A stretch of 64,000 nucleotides of DNA. Origin: Nitrospira sp. (GTDB lineage: Bacteria; Nitrospirota; Nitrospiria; Nitrospirales; Nitrospiraceae). The notes under the pieces were generated by a model. That model ran no database searches and had not been told where the DNA came from. It was given only the letters and a program-made list of their open reading frames with translations. Position numbers and translations under genes: made by a program. The first letter of the stretch is position 1. Every line of letters begins with the position of its first letter. Shown here one piece after another: positions 1-9,553 of this stretch. The stretch lies in assembly GCA_030123625.1 (NCBI GenBank), contig CP126121.1, positions 2,706,179 through 2,770,178 of the forward strand. Reading direction: 5' to 3'.

Positions 1-108
1 AAGAGACAAGGTGCGCCGCCCTCTTCAAGATCCAGCCGCCAAGCCATGAGCATTTCCGAAGCCGATCTGAGTGACGTAAAATCGGCGGGGAAGGTGCTGA
101 TCCCGTAG
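1..108 (+). other. Open frame entering from the left edge
   Basis: An open frame runs in from the window edge and ends at TAG 106-108. The last residues read SEADLSDVKSAGKVLIP. Only 36 codons are visible. It could be the tail of a gene upstream of kdpD, and kdpABC would be the usual neighbours, but I do not recognise it as KdpC or KdpB. It may simply be non-coding. Confidence 0.2.
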
Positions 109-175
109 ACCAAGAACCGTCCCTTAGTCCAAGCATTGTTCGAGCATCCCATGTAACCTGGAACACACATCAGCA

Positions 176-2866
176 ATGGATACGCAACGCCCGGATCCCG
201 ACGCGCTGCTTAAACGTGTACAGGCCGACGAAGCCCGTCGGGTAGAAGGAAAACTGAAGATCTTTTTCGGCGCCAATCCCGGCGTAGGGAAAACCTATGC
301 GATGTTGGAAGCCGCGCACCAGCAGCGGCACGACGGGGTGGATATCGTCATCGGTGTCGTGGAGACGCATGGTCGCGTGGAAACCCAGGCTTTGGTGAAT
401 GGGCTGGAGGTGGTCCCGCGCCGCGCGGTCGAGTATCGTGGTACAGCGCTGCAGGAATTCGATCTCGATGCGGCTCTCGCGCGATGTCCCACCATCATCC
501 TCATCGACGAACTTGCACACAGCAACGCGCCGGGTCTGCGCCATGCCAAACGATGGCAGGATGTCTTGGAATTATTGAAAGCCGGCATCACGGTGTACAC
601 CACAGTGAATGTACAGCACTTAGAAAGCTTGAACGATGTGGTCGCACAGATTACCGGCGTGCGGGTGCGTGAGACCGTCCCAGACTCCGTACTTGAACGC
701 GCGGATGATGTGGAACTGATCGACTTACCGCCTGACGACCTGCTTCAACGGCTCAAAGACGGAAAGGTGTATGTCCCGGAACAGATCCGGGATGCGATTC
801 AAAATTTCTTTTCTAAAGGAAATCTGATTGCGCTTCGAGAACTCGCTTTGCGCCGTACGGCCGAGCGGGTCGACCAGCAGATGGAGGTCTATCGACGCGA
901 CCATGCGGTCGTGCGAACCTGGCCGGCGGCGGAAACCATCATGGTGTGCGTCAATATGAAGTCACGCGGTCCGCGCCTGATCAGGGCTGCGCGCCAAATG
1001 GCGGCTGACCTTCATGCCAAATGGATCGCGGTCTATGTGCAGCTTCCTCGGCATCTTGGCTTGTCGCAATCCGAACGGGATCGCCTTCTACATACCCTGC
1101 GGCTGGCGGAGCAACTGGGGGCCGAAACGGTCACGTTAACCGGCGAGAACGTTGCCCAAGAGATTCTGAGCTATGCACGGAGCCGTAACGCCACCAAGAT
1201 TATCGTCGGAAAGCCGCTCAGATCTCTCTGGAAAGAATGGCTGTTCGGGTCGGTCGTCTCGGACCTCGTCCACCAAAGCGGGGAGATCGATATCTACGTC
1301 ATTACAGGAGCGGCCGGTGAGGGGCAACCGCTGGTGCGCCGCACTCTCCGAAGCACCGGCGATTCCTCAGGATATGCCTACGCCTTCGCAGGAGTGTTGA
1401 TTGCGACGGCGGTCGATTGGCTGATGTTTCCCTACTTCGCGACAGCGAATTTGATCATGATGTATTTGATCGCCGTCGTCGCCGTTGCGATCGGCTGGGG
1501 ACGCGGACCATCGGTCGCGGCTTCCGTCCTGAGCGTGGCGACGTTCGATTTCTTTTTCGCCCCGCCGTATTTTTCCTTTGCCGTCTCCGATATCCAATAT
1601 CTATTGACCTTCGGCGTGATGCTGGCGGTGGCTTTGGTCATCAGCAACTTCGCCGTGCGGCTCCAACGGCAAGCCGAGCTGGCGCGCTACCGAGAAAGAC
1701 GCACGGGAGTGCTTTATGCCATGAGTCGAGATCTCGCCACCCATCGCGGAACCGGCATGCTGGCGCAACTCGCAGTCAAGCATCTCCGTGATGCGTTTGA
1801 CGCTCAAGTTGCCGTCTTCCTGGCGGATGCGGACAAACGAGTGCAGCTGCAACGCGGGGAACTCCTGTTTTTTGAGTTGGACCCAAAGGAGGCTGGGGTG
1901 GCTCAATGGGTGTTCGACCACAATGAGCGAGCCGGGCTCGGGACCGATACGCTGCCGGGAGCCAGTGCGCTGTACCTGCCCTTGGTCGGATCATCCGGAG
2001 CGATCGGGGTTGTCGCAGTCCGGCCACAAGACCCAGGACTCTTACTTGACCCCGAGCAACTTCACTTGCTCGAATCTCTGGTGAATCAGGTGGCCTTGGC
2101 GATCGAACGGACTCGTTTATCCGATGAAGCGCAACAGGCCCATGTGCGGGCGAAAACAGAGCGCATGCGGAATGCTGTTCTCAGTTCGGTGTCTCATGAC
2201 CTGCGAACGCCGCTCGCTACCATTAGCGGCGCCGCCAGCAGTTTGGCGGAAGACGAGCTGAATGCCGCTGACCGGAAGGATCTCGCTCGATCCATCTGTC
2301 GAGAGGCTGATCGTCTGGACCGTTTGCTAAAGAACCTGCTCGACATGATGCGCATTGAGGCAGGGGCGGTGCAGCTCAGCAGAGAGTGGCATCCAATAGA
2401 TGAGGTCGTGGGTGCGGCACTCGCTAGATTGGAGGGACGATTGCGCAACCATACCGTCAATACGAGTTTTCCGGCTGATCTGCCGCTGATATTTGTCGAC
2501 GGAGTGCTCTTGGAACAGGTCGTGATTAATCTTGTGGAGAACGCTGTAAAATATACACCGCCGGGAAGCACGATTGATCTGTCTGCGTCGGCCGGCGATC
2601 ACCAAGTCATCGTCGAGGTTGCCGATCGTGGAGTGGGAATCCCTTCCGGGGAGGAATCCCGTATCTTCGATAAGTTCTATCGCGGCAAAACTGCACGAGA
2701 AGGGGGAGTCGGCCTCGGGTTGACGATTTGTCGCGGTATCGTGGAGGCGCATGGCGGCCGCATTTGGGCGGAGAACCGGTCGGGAGGCGGTGCCATATTT
2801 CGGTTCACCATTCCGTTACCGGAGAAGCAGCCGGTCCTCGAAATGGAGCAAGCGGAGGTTCGGTGA
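176..2866 (+). CDS. kdpD: KdpD osmosensitive K+ channel sensor histidine kinase
   Basis: Membrane sensor kinase that phosphorylates KdpE under K+ limitation or osmotic stress. At 896 aa it is full length for the family. The N-terminal KdpD domain carries the P-loop GANPGVGKT near residues 32-40. It is followed by a universal-stress-like domain (about 240-370), four DUF4118 membrane helices (about 395-495), a GAF region, the HisKA H-box SSVSHDLRTPLA with His674, and HATPase motifs (ENAVKYTPPGS, then a GVGLGL glycine box). The ATG at 176 has only a weak upstream ribosome site, but the frame start fits the family. It lies 45 bp upstream of kdpE, so the two are probably co-transcribed. The pump genes kdpABC are not inside the window. 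Confidence 0.97.
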   Translation: MDTQRPDPDALLKRVQADEARRVEGKLKIFFGANPGVGKTYAMLEAAHQQRHDGVDIVIGVVETHGRVETQALVNGLEVVPRRAVEYRGTALQEFDLDAALARCPTIILIDELAHSNAPGLRHAKRWQDVLELLKAGITVYTTVNVQHLESLNDVVAQITGVRVRETVPDSVLERADDVELIDLPPDDLLQRLKDGKVYVPEQIRDAIQNFFSKGNLIALRELALRRTAERVDQQMEVYRRDHAVVRTWPAAETIMVCVNMKSRGPRLIRAARQMAADLHAKWIAVYVQLPRHLGLSQSERDRLLHTLRLAEQLGAETVTLTGENVAQEILSYARSRNATKIIVGKPLRSLWKEWLFGSVVSDLVHQSGEIDIYVITGAAGEGQPLVRRTLRSTGDSSGYAYAFAGVLIATAVDWLMFPYFATANLIMMYLIAVVAVAIGWGRGPSVAASVLSVATFDFFFAPPYFSFAVSDIQYLLTFGVMLAVALVISNFAVRLQRQAELARYRERRTGVLYAMSRDLATHRGTGMLAQLAVKHLRDAFDAQVAVFLADADKRVQLQRGELLFFELDPKEAGVAQWVFDHNERAGLGTDTLPGASALYLPLVGSSGAIGVVAVRPQDPGLLLDPEQLHLLESLVNQVALAIERTRLSDEAQQAHVRAKTERMRNAVLSSVSHDLRTPLATISGAASSLAEDELNAADRKDLARSICREADRLDRLLKNLLDMMRIEAGAVQLSREWHPIDEVVGAALARLEGRLRNHTVNTSFPADLPLIFVDGVLLEQVVINLVENAVKYTPPGSTIDLSASAGDHQVIVEVADRGVGIPSGEESRIFDKFYRGKTAREGGVGLGLTICRGIVEAHGGRIWAENRSGGGAIFRFTIPLPEKQPVLEMEQAEVR

Positions 2867-2911
2867 GCGCCGGCTTCATCCGAAGTCTGGTAGTCCAGTC
2901 CGAGAAGTCTC

Positions 2912-3604
2912 ATGTCACAGGATTTAACTGTACTCTTGATCGAAGACGAGCCGGAAATTCGTCGGTTTCTCAGGACAACCTTGCCCGCACATGGTTTCCG
3001 GCTCCATGAAGCCGTGACCGGCAAGGATGGTCTCACAGAAGCTAAAGCAAGGAATCCGGATCTCGTCTTGCTGGACTTAGGACTACCCGATCTCGAAGGA
3101 AACGAGGTGATCCGCCAGATAAGGGAATGGACCACTACGCCCATCATCGTACTGTCTGCTCGTGACGGGGAGCAGGCGAAAGTTGCGGCGCTTGATCTCG
3201 GTGCCGACGACTATATCACGAAGCCGTTCGGAGTGAACGAACTTCTCGCGCGGGTACGTACCGCGCTTCGTCATGCAGCCCGACCCGGTGATGGCGGCGA
3301 ATCGGTATTTGTGCTCGGCGATCTGAAGGTAGATCTCGGGAGGCGGCAGGTGTTTGTTTCAGAGAAGGAAGCTCATCTCACACCGATCGAATACAAGCTG
3401 CTCACCACATTGATCCGACATGCCGGCAAAGTGTTGACCCACCGCCAGCTGTTGAAAGAAGTCTGGGGGCCGCTTCATATGGATGAAGGGCATTACTTAC
3501 GGGTCTATATGCGCCAATTGAGAAACAAACTGGAACGCAATCCGGCCCAGCCGCGTTATCTTGTGACAGAGCTTGGAGTCGGATATCGGCTTCGGACAGA
3601 ATGA
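2912..3604 (+). CDS. kdpE: KdpE response regulator (OmpR/PhoB family)
   Basis: Cytoplasmic partner of KdpD that activates the kdp pump operon. The receiver domain has the acidic pair in LIEDEPE, the phospho-acceptor Asp55 in LVLLDLGLPD and the conserved Lys in DDYITKPFG. A winged-helix OmpR-type DNA-binding domain fills the second half (LTPIEYKLL, then VTELGVGYRL at the end). The 230 aa length is normal. The gene follows kdpD directly on the same strand. Confidence 0.96.
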   Translation: MSQDLTVLLIEDEPEIRRFLRTTLPAHGFRLHEAVTGKDGLTEAKARNPDLVLLDLGLPDLEGNEVIRQIREWTTTPIIVLSARDGEQAKVAALDLGADDYITKPFGVNELLARVRTALRHAARPGDGGESVFVLGDLKVDLGRRQVFVSEKEAHLTPIEYKLLTTLIRHAGKVLTHRQLLKEVWGPLHMDEGHYLRVYMRQLRNKLERNPAQPRYLVTELGVGYRLRTE

Positions 3605-3756
3605 CCTCGCTTTCTTCTGCTTTCTTGATACTTGCCTGGCCGGTTTTTATCCAGTTTTGATACCTGACGAAGTATAGTTTGTGAGTTGGGTTTGGGAGTC
3701 GATCTATTACATTTTGTATGGCCATTATGAGGCAAGGAGACGCTGCATATCCATTT

Positions 3757-4995
3757 ATGGACAACGCGAAGGCCGGCAATCATGACCGCGGGTGGCGCAA
3801 GCCTATCAGCCGGCTGTTAATCGCCTTGGGGCTATTCGCGACGGTGCCTGTCTGTGTGGCTCAAGAATCGAATCAGGCGCTAAAAGGAATCATGGCACCC
3901 ATACCTGGTGCAAACCATCTCACAGAAGCCATTACAACCGACTGGCACTACGGGGCTTATGTGGACGTAAGTTACATCGGCAATTTCAATTTTCCCGACA
4001 ACCATCTCTGGCGCAGTCGCACCACAGCATTTCACCATAACGAGCTTTCGCCCAATATGGGTCTGGCGTATGTACGAAAGGACGCGAGCCTGTCCTCACG
4101 TTGGGGGATGGAGCTTGGCTTCCAAGGCGGCCGGGATACGGAAGAGTTTGCTTTTTTGGTGGGTGAAAAACGAGTCGATGGATCGGATGTGCTTCGCCAT
4201 GTCAGTCTGGCGAACGTCTCGTATTTGGCTCCCCTCGGCAACGGGCTGATGATCACCACTGGTCTGTTTAACAGCTTGATAGGGTACGAATCTCTCTACG
4301 CGAGGGACAATTTCAGCTATACGCGATCATGGGTCGCGGATAACACGCCATACAAGATGTTTGGCCTCAATGCGCAATATCCGGTGAGTAGTGATTTGAC
4401 GGTTACTGCCTTTATTATCAATGGATATTACCATTTGTCGCGTCCGAACAATCTGCCAAGCTATGGCGCACGATGGGCCTGGAAGGCTACACCCCGGTTG
4501 ACGTTGACGCAAACCCTCTATGGAGGGCCGGACCAAACCAACACATCTCTGGAATTCTGGCGCTTGTACGGGAATCATGTCCTGGAATGGAAAGGCGAGG
4601 ATGTCACGATCGCGGCGTCTTTCGATGTCGGAACCGAAAACATTGCTAATCGACTGGGGAATCCACGAGCCTTCGTCATGGGCGGCGCCATAGTAGTTAG
4701 ATGGCATATCACTGGTCCTTGGTCTGTGGCGGTGCGACCAGAGTTCTATTGGGATCGGAACGGCCGGTGGACAGGAGCGGAACAGTTCGTGAAAGCCATC
4801 ACGTCCACGGTCGAGTACAAGTTCCCGTACAAATGGACCAACACGGTGGTGCGAGTCGAGCACCGTTATGATGACTCAACCGGGGTGGGAGGGGGGTTTT
4901 TCAAGGACGGCGAAATCCGTCCCGGTGTTATCGGTCTTGTGCCGGGACAACATTTACTCTTGGCGGGAGTCCTTTTGAGCTTTGATTCACCGTGA
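3757..4995 (+). CDS. Outer-membrane beta-barrel protein (porin-2/OmpL-like)
   Basis: Exported protein of about 412 aa rich in alternating aromatic and polar strands (for example YVDVSYIGNFNF, VRVEHRYDDS), ending in a hydrophobic strand LLLAGVLLSF. This fits a putative beta-barrel porin of the OmpL-like family. The start at 3757 gives a compact signal peptide (basic RGWRKP, hydrophobic core LLIALGLFATVPV, cleavage near VCVA). In-frame ATGs at 3718 and 3727 would lengthen the n-region, and none of the three has a good ribosome site. It lies 150 bp after kdpE and its end overlaps the convergent lipoprotein gene by 9 bp. A role in ion or solute passage next to kdpDE is inference. Confidence 0.75.
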   Translation: MDNAKAGNHDRGWRKPISRLLIALGLFATVPVCVAQESNQALKGIMAPIPGANHLTEAITTDWHYGAYVDVSYIGNFNFPDNHLWRSRTTAFHHNELSPNMGLAYVRKDASLSSRWGMELGFQGGRDTEEFAFLVGEKRVDGSDVLRHVSLANVSYLAPLGNGLMITTGLFNSLIGYESLYARDNFSYTRSWVADNTPYKMFGLNAQYPVSSDLTVTAFIINGYYHLSRPNNLPSYGARWAWKATPRLTLTQTLYGGPDQTNTSLEFWRLYGNHVLEWKGEDVTIAASFDVGTENIANRLGNPRAFVMGGAIVVRWHITGPWSVAVRPEFYWDRNGRWTGAEQFVKAITSTVEYKFPYKWTNTVVRVEHRYDDSTGVGGGFFKDGEIRPGVIGLVPGQHLLLAGVLLSFDSP

Positions 4996-5712
4996 TGGAA
5001 GTTTCGTATCGTACCTCTTATTGAGGCGCTGCAGCTGATCGGCCACGCGTTCGCAGAGGAATTGGATCGCCTGCTTCTTCGCCTCTTGTAGCGCGGCCGT
5101 ATCGTCAACCAAGACCGCCGACCCCACCAGTTTTGATACTCCTTCCACTGTCTGGATAGGGGCGTGCCATTCGGAGTGCACAGCCCACAAGCTGCCGGTG
5201 ACCATGACCAACGCGTCGCTTTCGGTGCCGTGCGCCAAATAAGCGCCGATCACCGTTGGATACAACCACGCATAGCGGTTGTTGTGCCGATCGATGGCGG
5301 CTGCACCTCCTACGATCAAGACCATATCGGCTCCATGCCGGGCACCCGCCTGTCGGATTCCGCGAATGTCCTCTCCCCGCAAAGTGGCATCCATCAACAC
5401 GAACGTATCCGTGAGTATGTGCTCATCCTGCAATGGTGCAAATTCATGGAGAAATTGGACCCTATCCGCGCTTAACCATTCCACTTTCCTGATGGACTGT
5501 CCGACCGGGATGTTGTGATCGGCAAAAAAGATACCGAGGCGAACCGGTGAGGAAAGGAGAAAGGCTTGATTGGCGAGAGGCTGGTTGTTTTGGTCGGGGG
5601 GCGGATCTACGTGCAGGGTCTCAATCAACGCAGGCCGATCGAATCCTTGGCTGCTCGCACAGCCGGCTAACAATAGAAACATCAGTGACCAGACCACCGT
5701 AGATTCTCGCAT
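4987..5712 (-). CDS. Predicted lipoprotein, unknown function
   Basis: The start at 5712 gives MRESTVVWSLMFLLLAGC, a clear signal peptide with lipobox LAGC, so the mature protein should be lipid-anchored. The open frame extends nine codons upstream to 5739. The mature part (about 220 aa) has an alternating alpha/beta pattern with GADMVLIVGGAAA and a VIGAYLAHG segment. The layout loosely resembles rhombotarget-type lipoproteins, but I cannot assign it to a family. It follows the secreted-protein gene at 5742-6233 by about 30 bp and is probably co-transcribed with it. Confidence 0.75.
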   Translation of the reverse strand: MRESTVVWSLMFLLLAGCASSQGFDRPALIETLHVDPPPDQNNQPLANQAFLLSSPVRLGIFFADHNIPVGQSIRKVEWLSADRVQFLHEFAPLQDEHILTDTFVLMDATLRGEDIRGIRQAGARHGADMVLIVGGAAAIDRHNNRYAWLYPTVIGAYLAHGTESDALVMVTGSLWAVHSEWHAPIQTVEGVSKLVGSAVLVDDTAALQEAKKQAIQFLCERVADQLQRLNKRYDTKLPSR

Positions 5713-5741
5713 CAGCCTTTCTGCTGCGTCCGAATGCAACC

Positions 5742-6233
5742 CTATTCCACAATCGGAAGAATACGATCGGCCACTGCCTGCACGACTCCTTCCTGCTCCG
5801 TCACTACTTTTAATCCTTTGAAACTGAGGTAGTACCCTCCATGGCTCGGCGCCTGAATCGTAACGCTCACTTCGACACGATCTCCATCTTCGACTTCCGG
5901 ATCGCGGACAAGTGGTCTACCACAAATACCCAATACTGCCACCGGAATGGTCGCCTCATCGTCCTCAAGCCGGAACAAGTAAGCGCCGTAACAGTTATCG
6001 CCATTGGGCACTGTGTAGGGGGCGAGTGATTGCACATCCCGTACAATGCCGCGCAACGTGGCGTGCCGAAGATGATAGGCATGCGGCTCTTCGAGTATCT
6101 GCTGAATGCTGGTCGAATCCTCCGCCCACACCGATACCGGTGTGTCTGCTCCTATACATGCAAGCAGAACGACTATGACAGGAGCGACGATTCTCGCCGA
6201 AATGGTCATGGGAGATAGCAGCCATCTTATCAT
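5742..6233 (-). CDS. Secreted small protein, possible OB-fold
   Basis: 163 aa with an N-terminal hydrophobic segment (ARIVAPVIVVLLACIGA), probably a signal peptide. An in-frame Met at codon 9 (6209) gives a more typical n-region. The mature part contains LRHATLRGIVRDVQSL and GDRVEVSVTIQ, the strand spacing seen in periplasmic OB-fold (tOB-like) proteins. It has two Cys residues, in GDNCYGAYLF and LGICGRP, that could pair. It is the first gene of a two-gene minus-strand unit with the lipoprotein downstream. Function unknown. Confidence 0.7.
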   Translation of the reverse strand: MIRWLLSPMTISARIVAPVIVVLLACIGADTPVSVWAEDSTSIQQILEEPHAYHLRHATLRGIVRDVQSLAPYTVPNGDNCYGAYLFRLEDDEATIPVAVLGICGRPLVRDPEVEDGDRVEVSVTIQAPSHGGYYLSFKGLKVVTEQEGVVQAVADRILPIVE

Positions 6234-6319
6234 TATTCTTACTCTGAAGCCCTCCGTTGCTTTCTCTTGTCAGGCACGATCGCTATAATCCCGTCTCTTG
6301 ATCAGGAGGATCATTCGTT

Positions 6320-7687
6320 ATGGTGAATGAGCGGCGATTGAGAAGTTTTGTAAAGGAGTCGCGGCAAAGGTTTGAGGATCTCTTGGGGCAGATGGTGGAA
6401 GTGCCGTCGATCAGCATGGATTCATCCCGTGCAGGCGACATGCGCCGCATGGCGGACCTTGCGAGGCAGTATTTGGCCGGGATGAATGCCAAGGTTCAAG
6501 TGGTAGAAACCGACGGATATCCTATCGTCTCCGGCGGGTGGATCACAGGGGCCGAGCATCCGACCGTCACAATTTACAATCATCTGGACGTGCAGCCGGC
6601 GCAGGAGCCGGAATGGAACCAGGCGCCGTTCGCCTTTAAGAACGAAAACGGGATGTATCGGGGGCGAGGGGCGACCGATGATAAAGGCCCGGCAATCACG
6701 GCCATGTTTGCCGCTCGATATGCTATCGAACAGGGCTGGCCGATCAACATCCGATTCTTATGGGAACTGGAAGAGGAGATCGGGAGCCCGCATTTTGCCG
6801 CCGGGCTTAAGAACCGCCGCGCGATTCCACGGCCGGATTCCGTGGTTGTGTCGGATACGATCTGGATTGCCAAGGGGCGGCCTGCGGTGCCTTATGGCTT
6901 GCGTGGTCTGCTCGGCGCGCGTCTTATCCTACGCACGGGAGAGAAAGACGCACATTCCGGTGTGACCGGAGGAGCAGCTCGTAACCCACTGGCCGAGTTG
7001 ATGGAGGTGGCGAACGCTTGTGTTGATGCCAAGACCGGCAAGGTGAAGATCCCGGGCTTCTATGATGAAGTGGTCGAGCCGACTGCCAATGAAATCCAGA
7101 ATTTCCTTAGATCCGGCTTTGAAGTACGACGTTTCAAGGAAGCCTACGGGTTTCGATCACTTCGAGTTCAGGATCCGATAGAAGTCATGAGACGGATCTG
7201 GGCATCTCCGACCTTTGAAATTCATGGGCTCAGTGGAGGATATCACGGACAGGGAGTTAAAACGGTTGTGCCCGGTCATGCCGAGCTTAAGATCAGTATG
7301 CGTCTCGTTCCAAGTCAGGCGCCTGAGAGAGTGTTTACCTTGTTGAAGAAGCATATAGCGAAGGTAAATCCGGATGTGAAGGTGGAGAGAGAGGGAATGC
7401 TTCATCCATTCAAGGGCAGTCTTGTTGGGCCCTATGTGGATTGCGTGAAGCGTGCGGTAAAGGCCGGGTTTGGTAGGGATCCCGCATTTGTGCGGGAAGG
7501 AGGATCAATTGGTGCGGTGGTTTCCATGCAGAAAACATGGAAGGTACCGATCCTCTTCATAGGTTTGAGCCTGCCCGAGCATGGATATCACGCTCCCAAT
7601 GAGTACTATGATTGGGGCCAAGCCTCAGGTGGAATGACGACATTTGCCCATTACTTCTCGGAGTTAGCAAAGATGGAAAAGGTATAG
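6320..7687 (+). CDS. M20 family metallopeptidase (CNDP-dipeptidase-like)
   Basis: Zinc-dependent peptidase of the ArgE/DapE/carnosinase superfamily, probably cytosolic because no signal peptide is seen. Metal ligands are visible: His in YNHLDVQP, Asp in GRGATDDKGP, the catalytic and metal Glu pair in WELEEEIGSPH, and a distal His in LPEHGYHAPNE. The 455 aa length suits the dipeptidase branch with its dimerisation insert. GGATCAT precedes the ATG. The substrate cannot be told from sequence. Confidence 0.9.
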   Translation: MVNERRLRSFVKESRQRFEDLLGQMVEVPSISMDSSRAGDMRRMADLARQYLAGMNAKVQVVETDGYPIVSGGWITGAEHPTVTIYNHLDVQPAQEPEWNQAPFAFKNENGMYRGRGATDDKGPAITAMFAARYAIEQGWPINIRFLWELEEEIGSPHFAAGLKNRRAIPRPDSVVVSDTIWIAKGRPAVPYGLRGLLGARLILRTGEKDAHSGVTGGAARNPLAELMEVANACVDAKTGKVKIPGFYDEVVEPTANEIQNFLRSGFEVRRFKEAYGFRSLRVQDPIEVMRRIWASPTFEIHGLSGGYHGQGVKTVVPGHAELKISMRLVPSQAPERVFTLLKKHIAKVNPDVKVEREGMLHPFKGSLVGPYVDCVKRAVKAGFGRDPAFVREGGSIGAVVSMQKTWKVPILFIGLSLPEHGYHAPNEYYDWGQASGGMTTFAHYFSELAKMEKV

Positions 7688-7977
7688 GATCGGCATTGAC
7701 CATTTTGAGTGCAATCGTGGACGTGGAATGGACCGGAAGGTCAGTTTTGAACGCCGTGTCCCAAAAATTGTTTAACCGCCCTGTTTGCTATGCAGTCGCT
7801 CACTCCTAGAGCCACATCTTCAAGTGGGTTTATGCCATAAACCATTGTAAATCAACATAATGTTTATTATGAATCTTTATGGGCTGGGCATAGATGTTGC
7901 TCGCTTACGGAGATGAAGTGGTTAGGTCTTTGAATCAGGTTGATCGTAGAGATACGCTTGGGTATTCTGACCATTCT

Positions 7978-8307
7978 ATGGGGACTGAACCGATCCATGT
8001 CGTGATTGTCATGGTCACAACAGCAAGCCAAGATGAAGCGGATAAGATTGCCGACCAAGTGGTGCGGTCTCGCCTCGCTGCTTGTGCTTCGACGATTCCC
8101 ACCATGCGATCAACATACTGGTGGGAAGGAAAGGTGGTGAACGACCAGGAAGCACTGCTGCTCATCAAGACGACTTCAGATAAATTCAATACTCTCGAAG
8201 AAACAATACGGAAGATCCATTCGTACAAAGTGCCGGAAATAATAACAATCCCGGTGAGCAATGGGTTCCCCCCTTATCTTGAGTGGGTCCTTCGAGAGAC
8301 ATCCTAG
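7978..8307 (+). CDS. cutA: CutA divalent-cation tolerance protein
   Basis: Small trimeric cytosolic protein of the CutA family, linked to copper tolerance. Family signatures are present: VMVTTASQDEADKIA, LAACASTIP, STYWWEGKVV, EALLLIKT, and VPEIITIPV with the terminal YLEWV. The start at 7978 gives 109 aa, the usual family length. The frame stays open to an ATG at 7894, which would add 28 residues without homology. An AT-rich stretch at about 7845-7880 may hold the promoter. Confidence 0.9.
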   Translation: MGTEPIHVVIVMVTTASQDEADKIADQVVRSRLAACASTIPTMRSTYWWEGKVVNDQEALLLIKTTSDKFNTLEETIRKIHSYKVPEIITIPVSNGFPPYLEWVLRETS

Positions 8308-8353
8308 ATGCTGTAGTTGAAACCGCCCACCGATACCCCCCCTTAATTTTAGG

Positions 8354-8383
8354 GTTGACCAATAGGGGGCCAAATCGGTAACT
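8354..8383 (+). promoter_or_regulatory. Candidate promoter for the M23 peptidase gene
   Basis: TTGACC at 8354-8359 is followed after 18 bp by TAACTT, about 40 bp before the M23 gene. The -35 is good and the -10 weak. Confidence 0.35.
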
Positions 8384-8422
8384 TGCTGGGCAGGTTATTA
8401 ATAGGCGCGGGAGATGAAGAAT

Positions 8423-9439
8423 ATGAACCAGACGAATGTTCAAGACGGCGATGCCTATACCGTTGTCGTGTTCAGAGGATCTACTGCCAAGCCTATCCGC
8501 TTCAGCTTTTCGAAGAAACTCCTTCGGCGATTGCTGGTCTGTGTGGGAGTGATCATCCTTGCCGATCTTCTCGTCGTTTCACACTATGTCATCAGAACCG
8601 GCGAGGTATGGGAGCTCGCGGCTTTCCGTGCTGAAGCCATGAGTGCACGTGAGCAGACTGCGGCATTTTCAACTGCTGTTGATGACCTGAAGAAGCGTCT
8701 TGGTGCGATGAATGAGGTCAATCAAAGGCTTCGAGTCATGCTGGGTATTGAAGTCCCCAAGACGGGTGATATGACAAATGGCAGAGGTGGAGAAGAGGTA
8801 CCGATTCCTGAAGAAGGAGGCACAATACCAGGAAACGACCCAAAGCCTTCATCGGAGATCCCCAGGCAGATATCCGACGGCAATCAGGAACATTCTTCCA
8901 CTAAGAGCTTAGAGTCATCTCAGGATAATCTTCAAGCCGTTGCATCAGTGAAAGAAAGCTTGGAATGGCTCTCAAAGCAAGCAACGTTGCAGGAACGCAT
9001 TCTTGATGAATTGTCACAAGCAGCCGAGCAGCGCTCGTCTCGTTGGGCGTCGACGCCCTCGATTTGGCCTGTGAAAGGGTGGGTCACGTCTGGATTTGGC
9101 CCGAGAATTTCTCCTTTCACGGAGAAGCCTGCGTGGCATGATGGATTGGATATCGGAGCGGCGCCAAACACTCCAGTCCATGCTCCGGCCCAAGGAAGGA
9201 TTACGTCCATAGGGTACGACCCTAAGCTTGGAAACATAGTCCGGGTAGATCATGGATTTGGAGTTGAAACCCTCTATGGACACCTTGCGAAGGCCTTGGT
9301 GAAGGAAGGACAGCGGGTCGAGCGTGGTGATGTCATTGCGCTTGTCGGGAGCTCGGGTTTGTCCACTGGTCCGCATCTGCATTATATGGTGAAGTTGAAC
9401 GGCCAGGCGCTTGACCCCACCAAGTATATTTTAGAGTAA
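8423..9439 (+). CDS. Membrane-anchored M23 family metallopeptidase
   Basis: Cell-wall endopeptidase or EnvC-like factor. A single membrane anchor (LLVCVGVIILADLLVVSHYVI) follows a short cytoplasmic stretch. Next come a coiled-coil region, a low-complexity Pro/Gly/Ser linker and a C-terminal LytM domain with zinc ligands in WHDGLDIG and the catalytic GPHLHY. The active site looks intact. GGAG at 8410-8413 sits nine bases before the ATG at 8423 but directly abuts the ATG at 8414, so the second start (338 aa) is preferred. It stands alone between cutA and fhs. Confidence 0.9.
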   Translation: MNQTNVQDGDAYTVVVFRGSTAKPIRFSFSKKLLRRLLVCVGVIILADLLVVSHYVIRTGEVWELAAFRAEAMSAREQTAAFSTAVDDLKKRLGAMNEVNQRLRVMLGIEVPKTGDMTNGRGGEEVPIPEEGGTIPGNDPKPSSEIPRQISDGNQEHSSTKSLESSQDNLQAVASVKESLEWLSKQATLQERILDELSQAAEQRSSRWASTPSIWPVKGWVTSGFGPRISPFTEKPAWHDGLDIGAAPNTPVHAPAQGRITSIGYDPKLGNIVRVDHGFGVETLYGHLAKALVKEGQRVERGDVIALVGSSGLSTGPHLHYMVKLNGQALDPTKYILE

Positions 9440-9553
9440 CGGCGGGTTCCGCTCCTAACCTGGGGTTTCACCGATCTGCTTTTGTTAACCCCCAGTCAAA
9501 ATTATTCTCATCCATGCCTTCTGCAAGTGTAGGCAAAACAAGATGAGATCCTC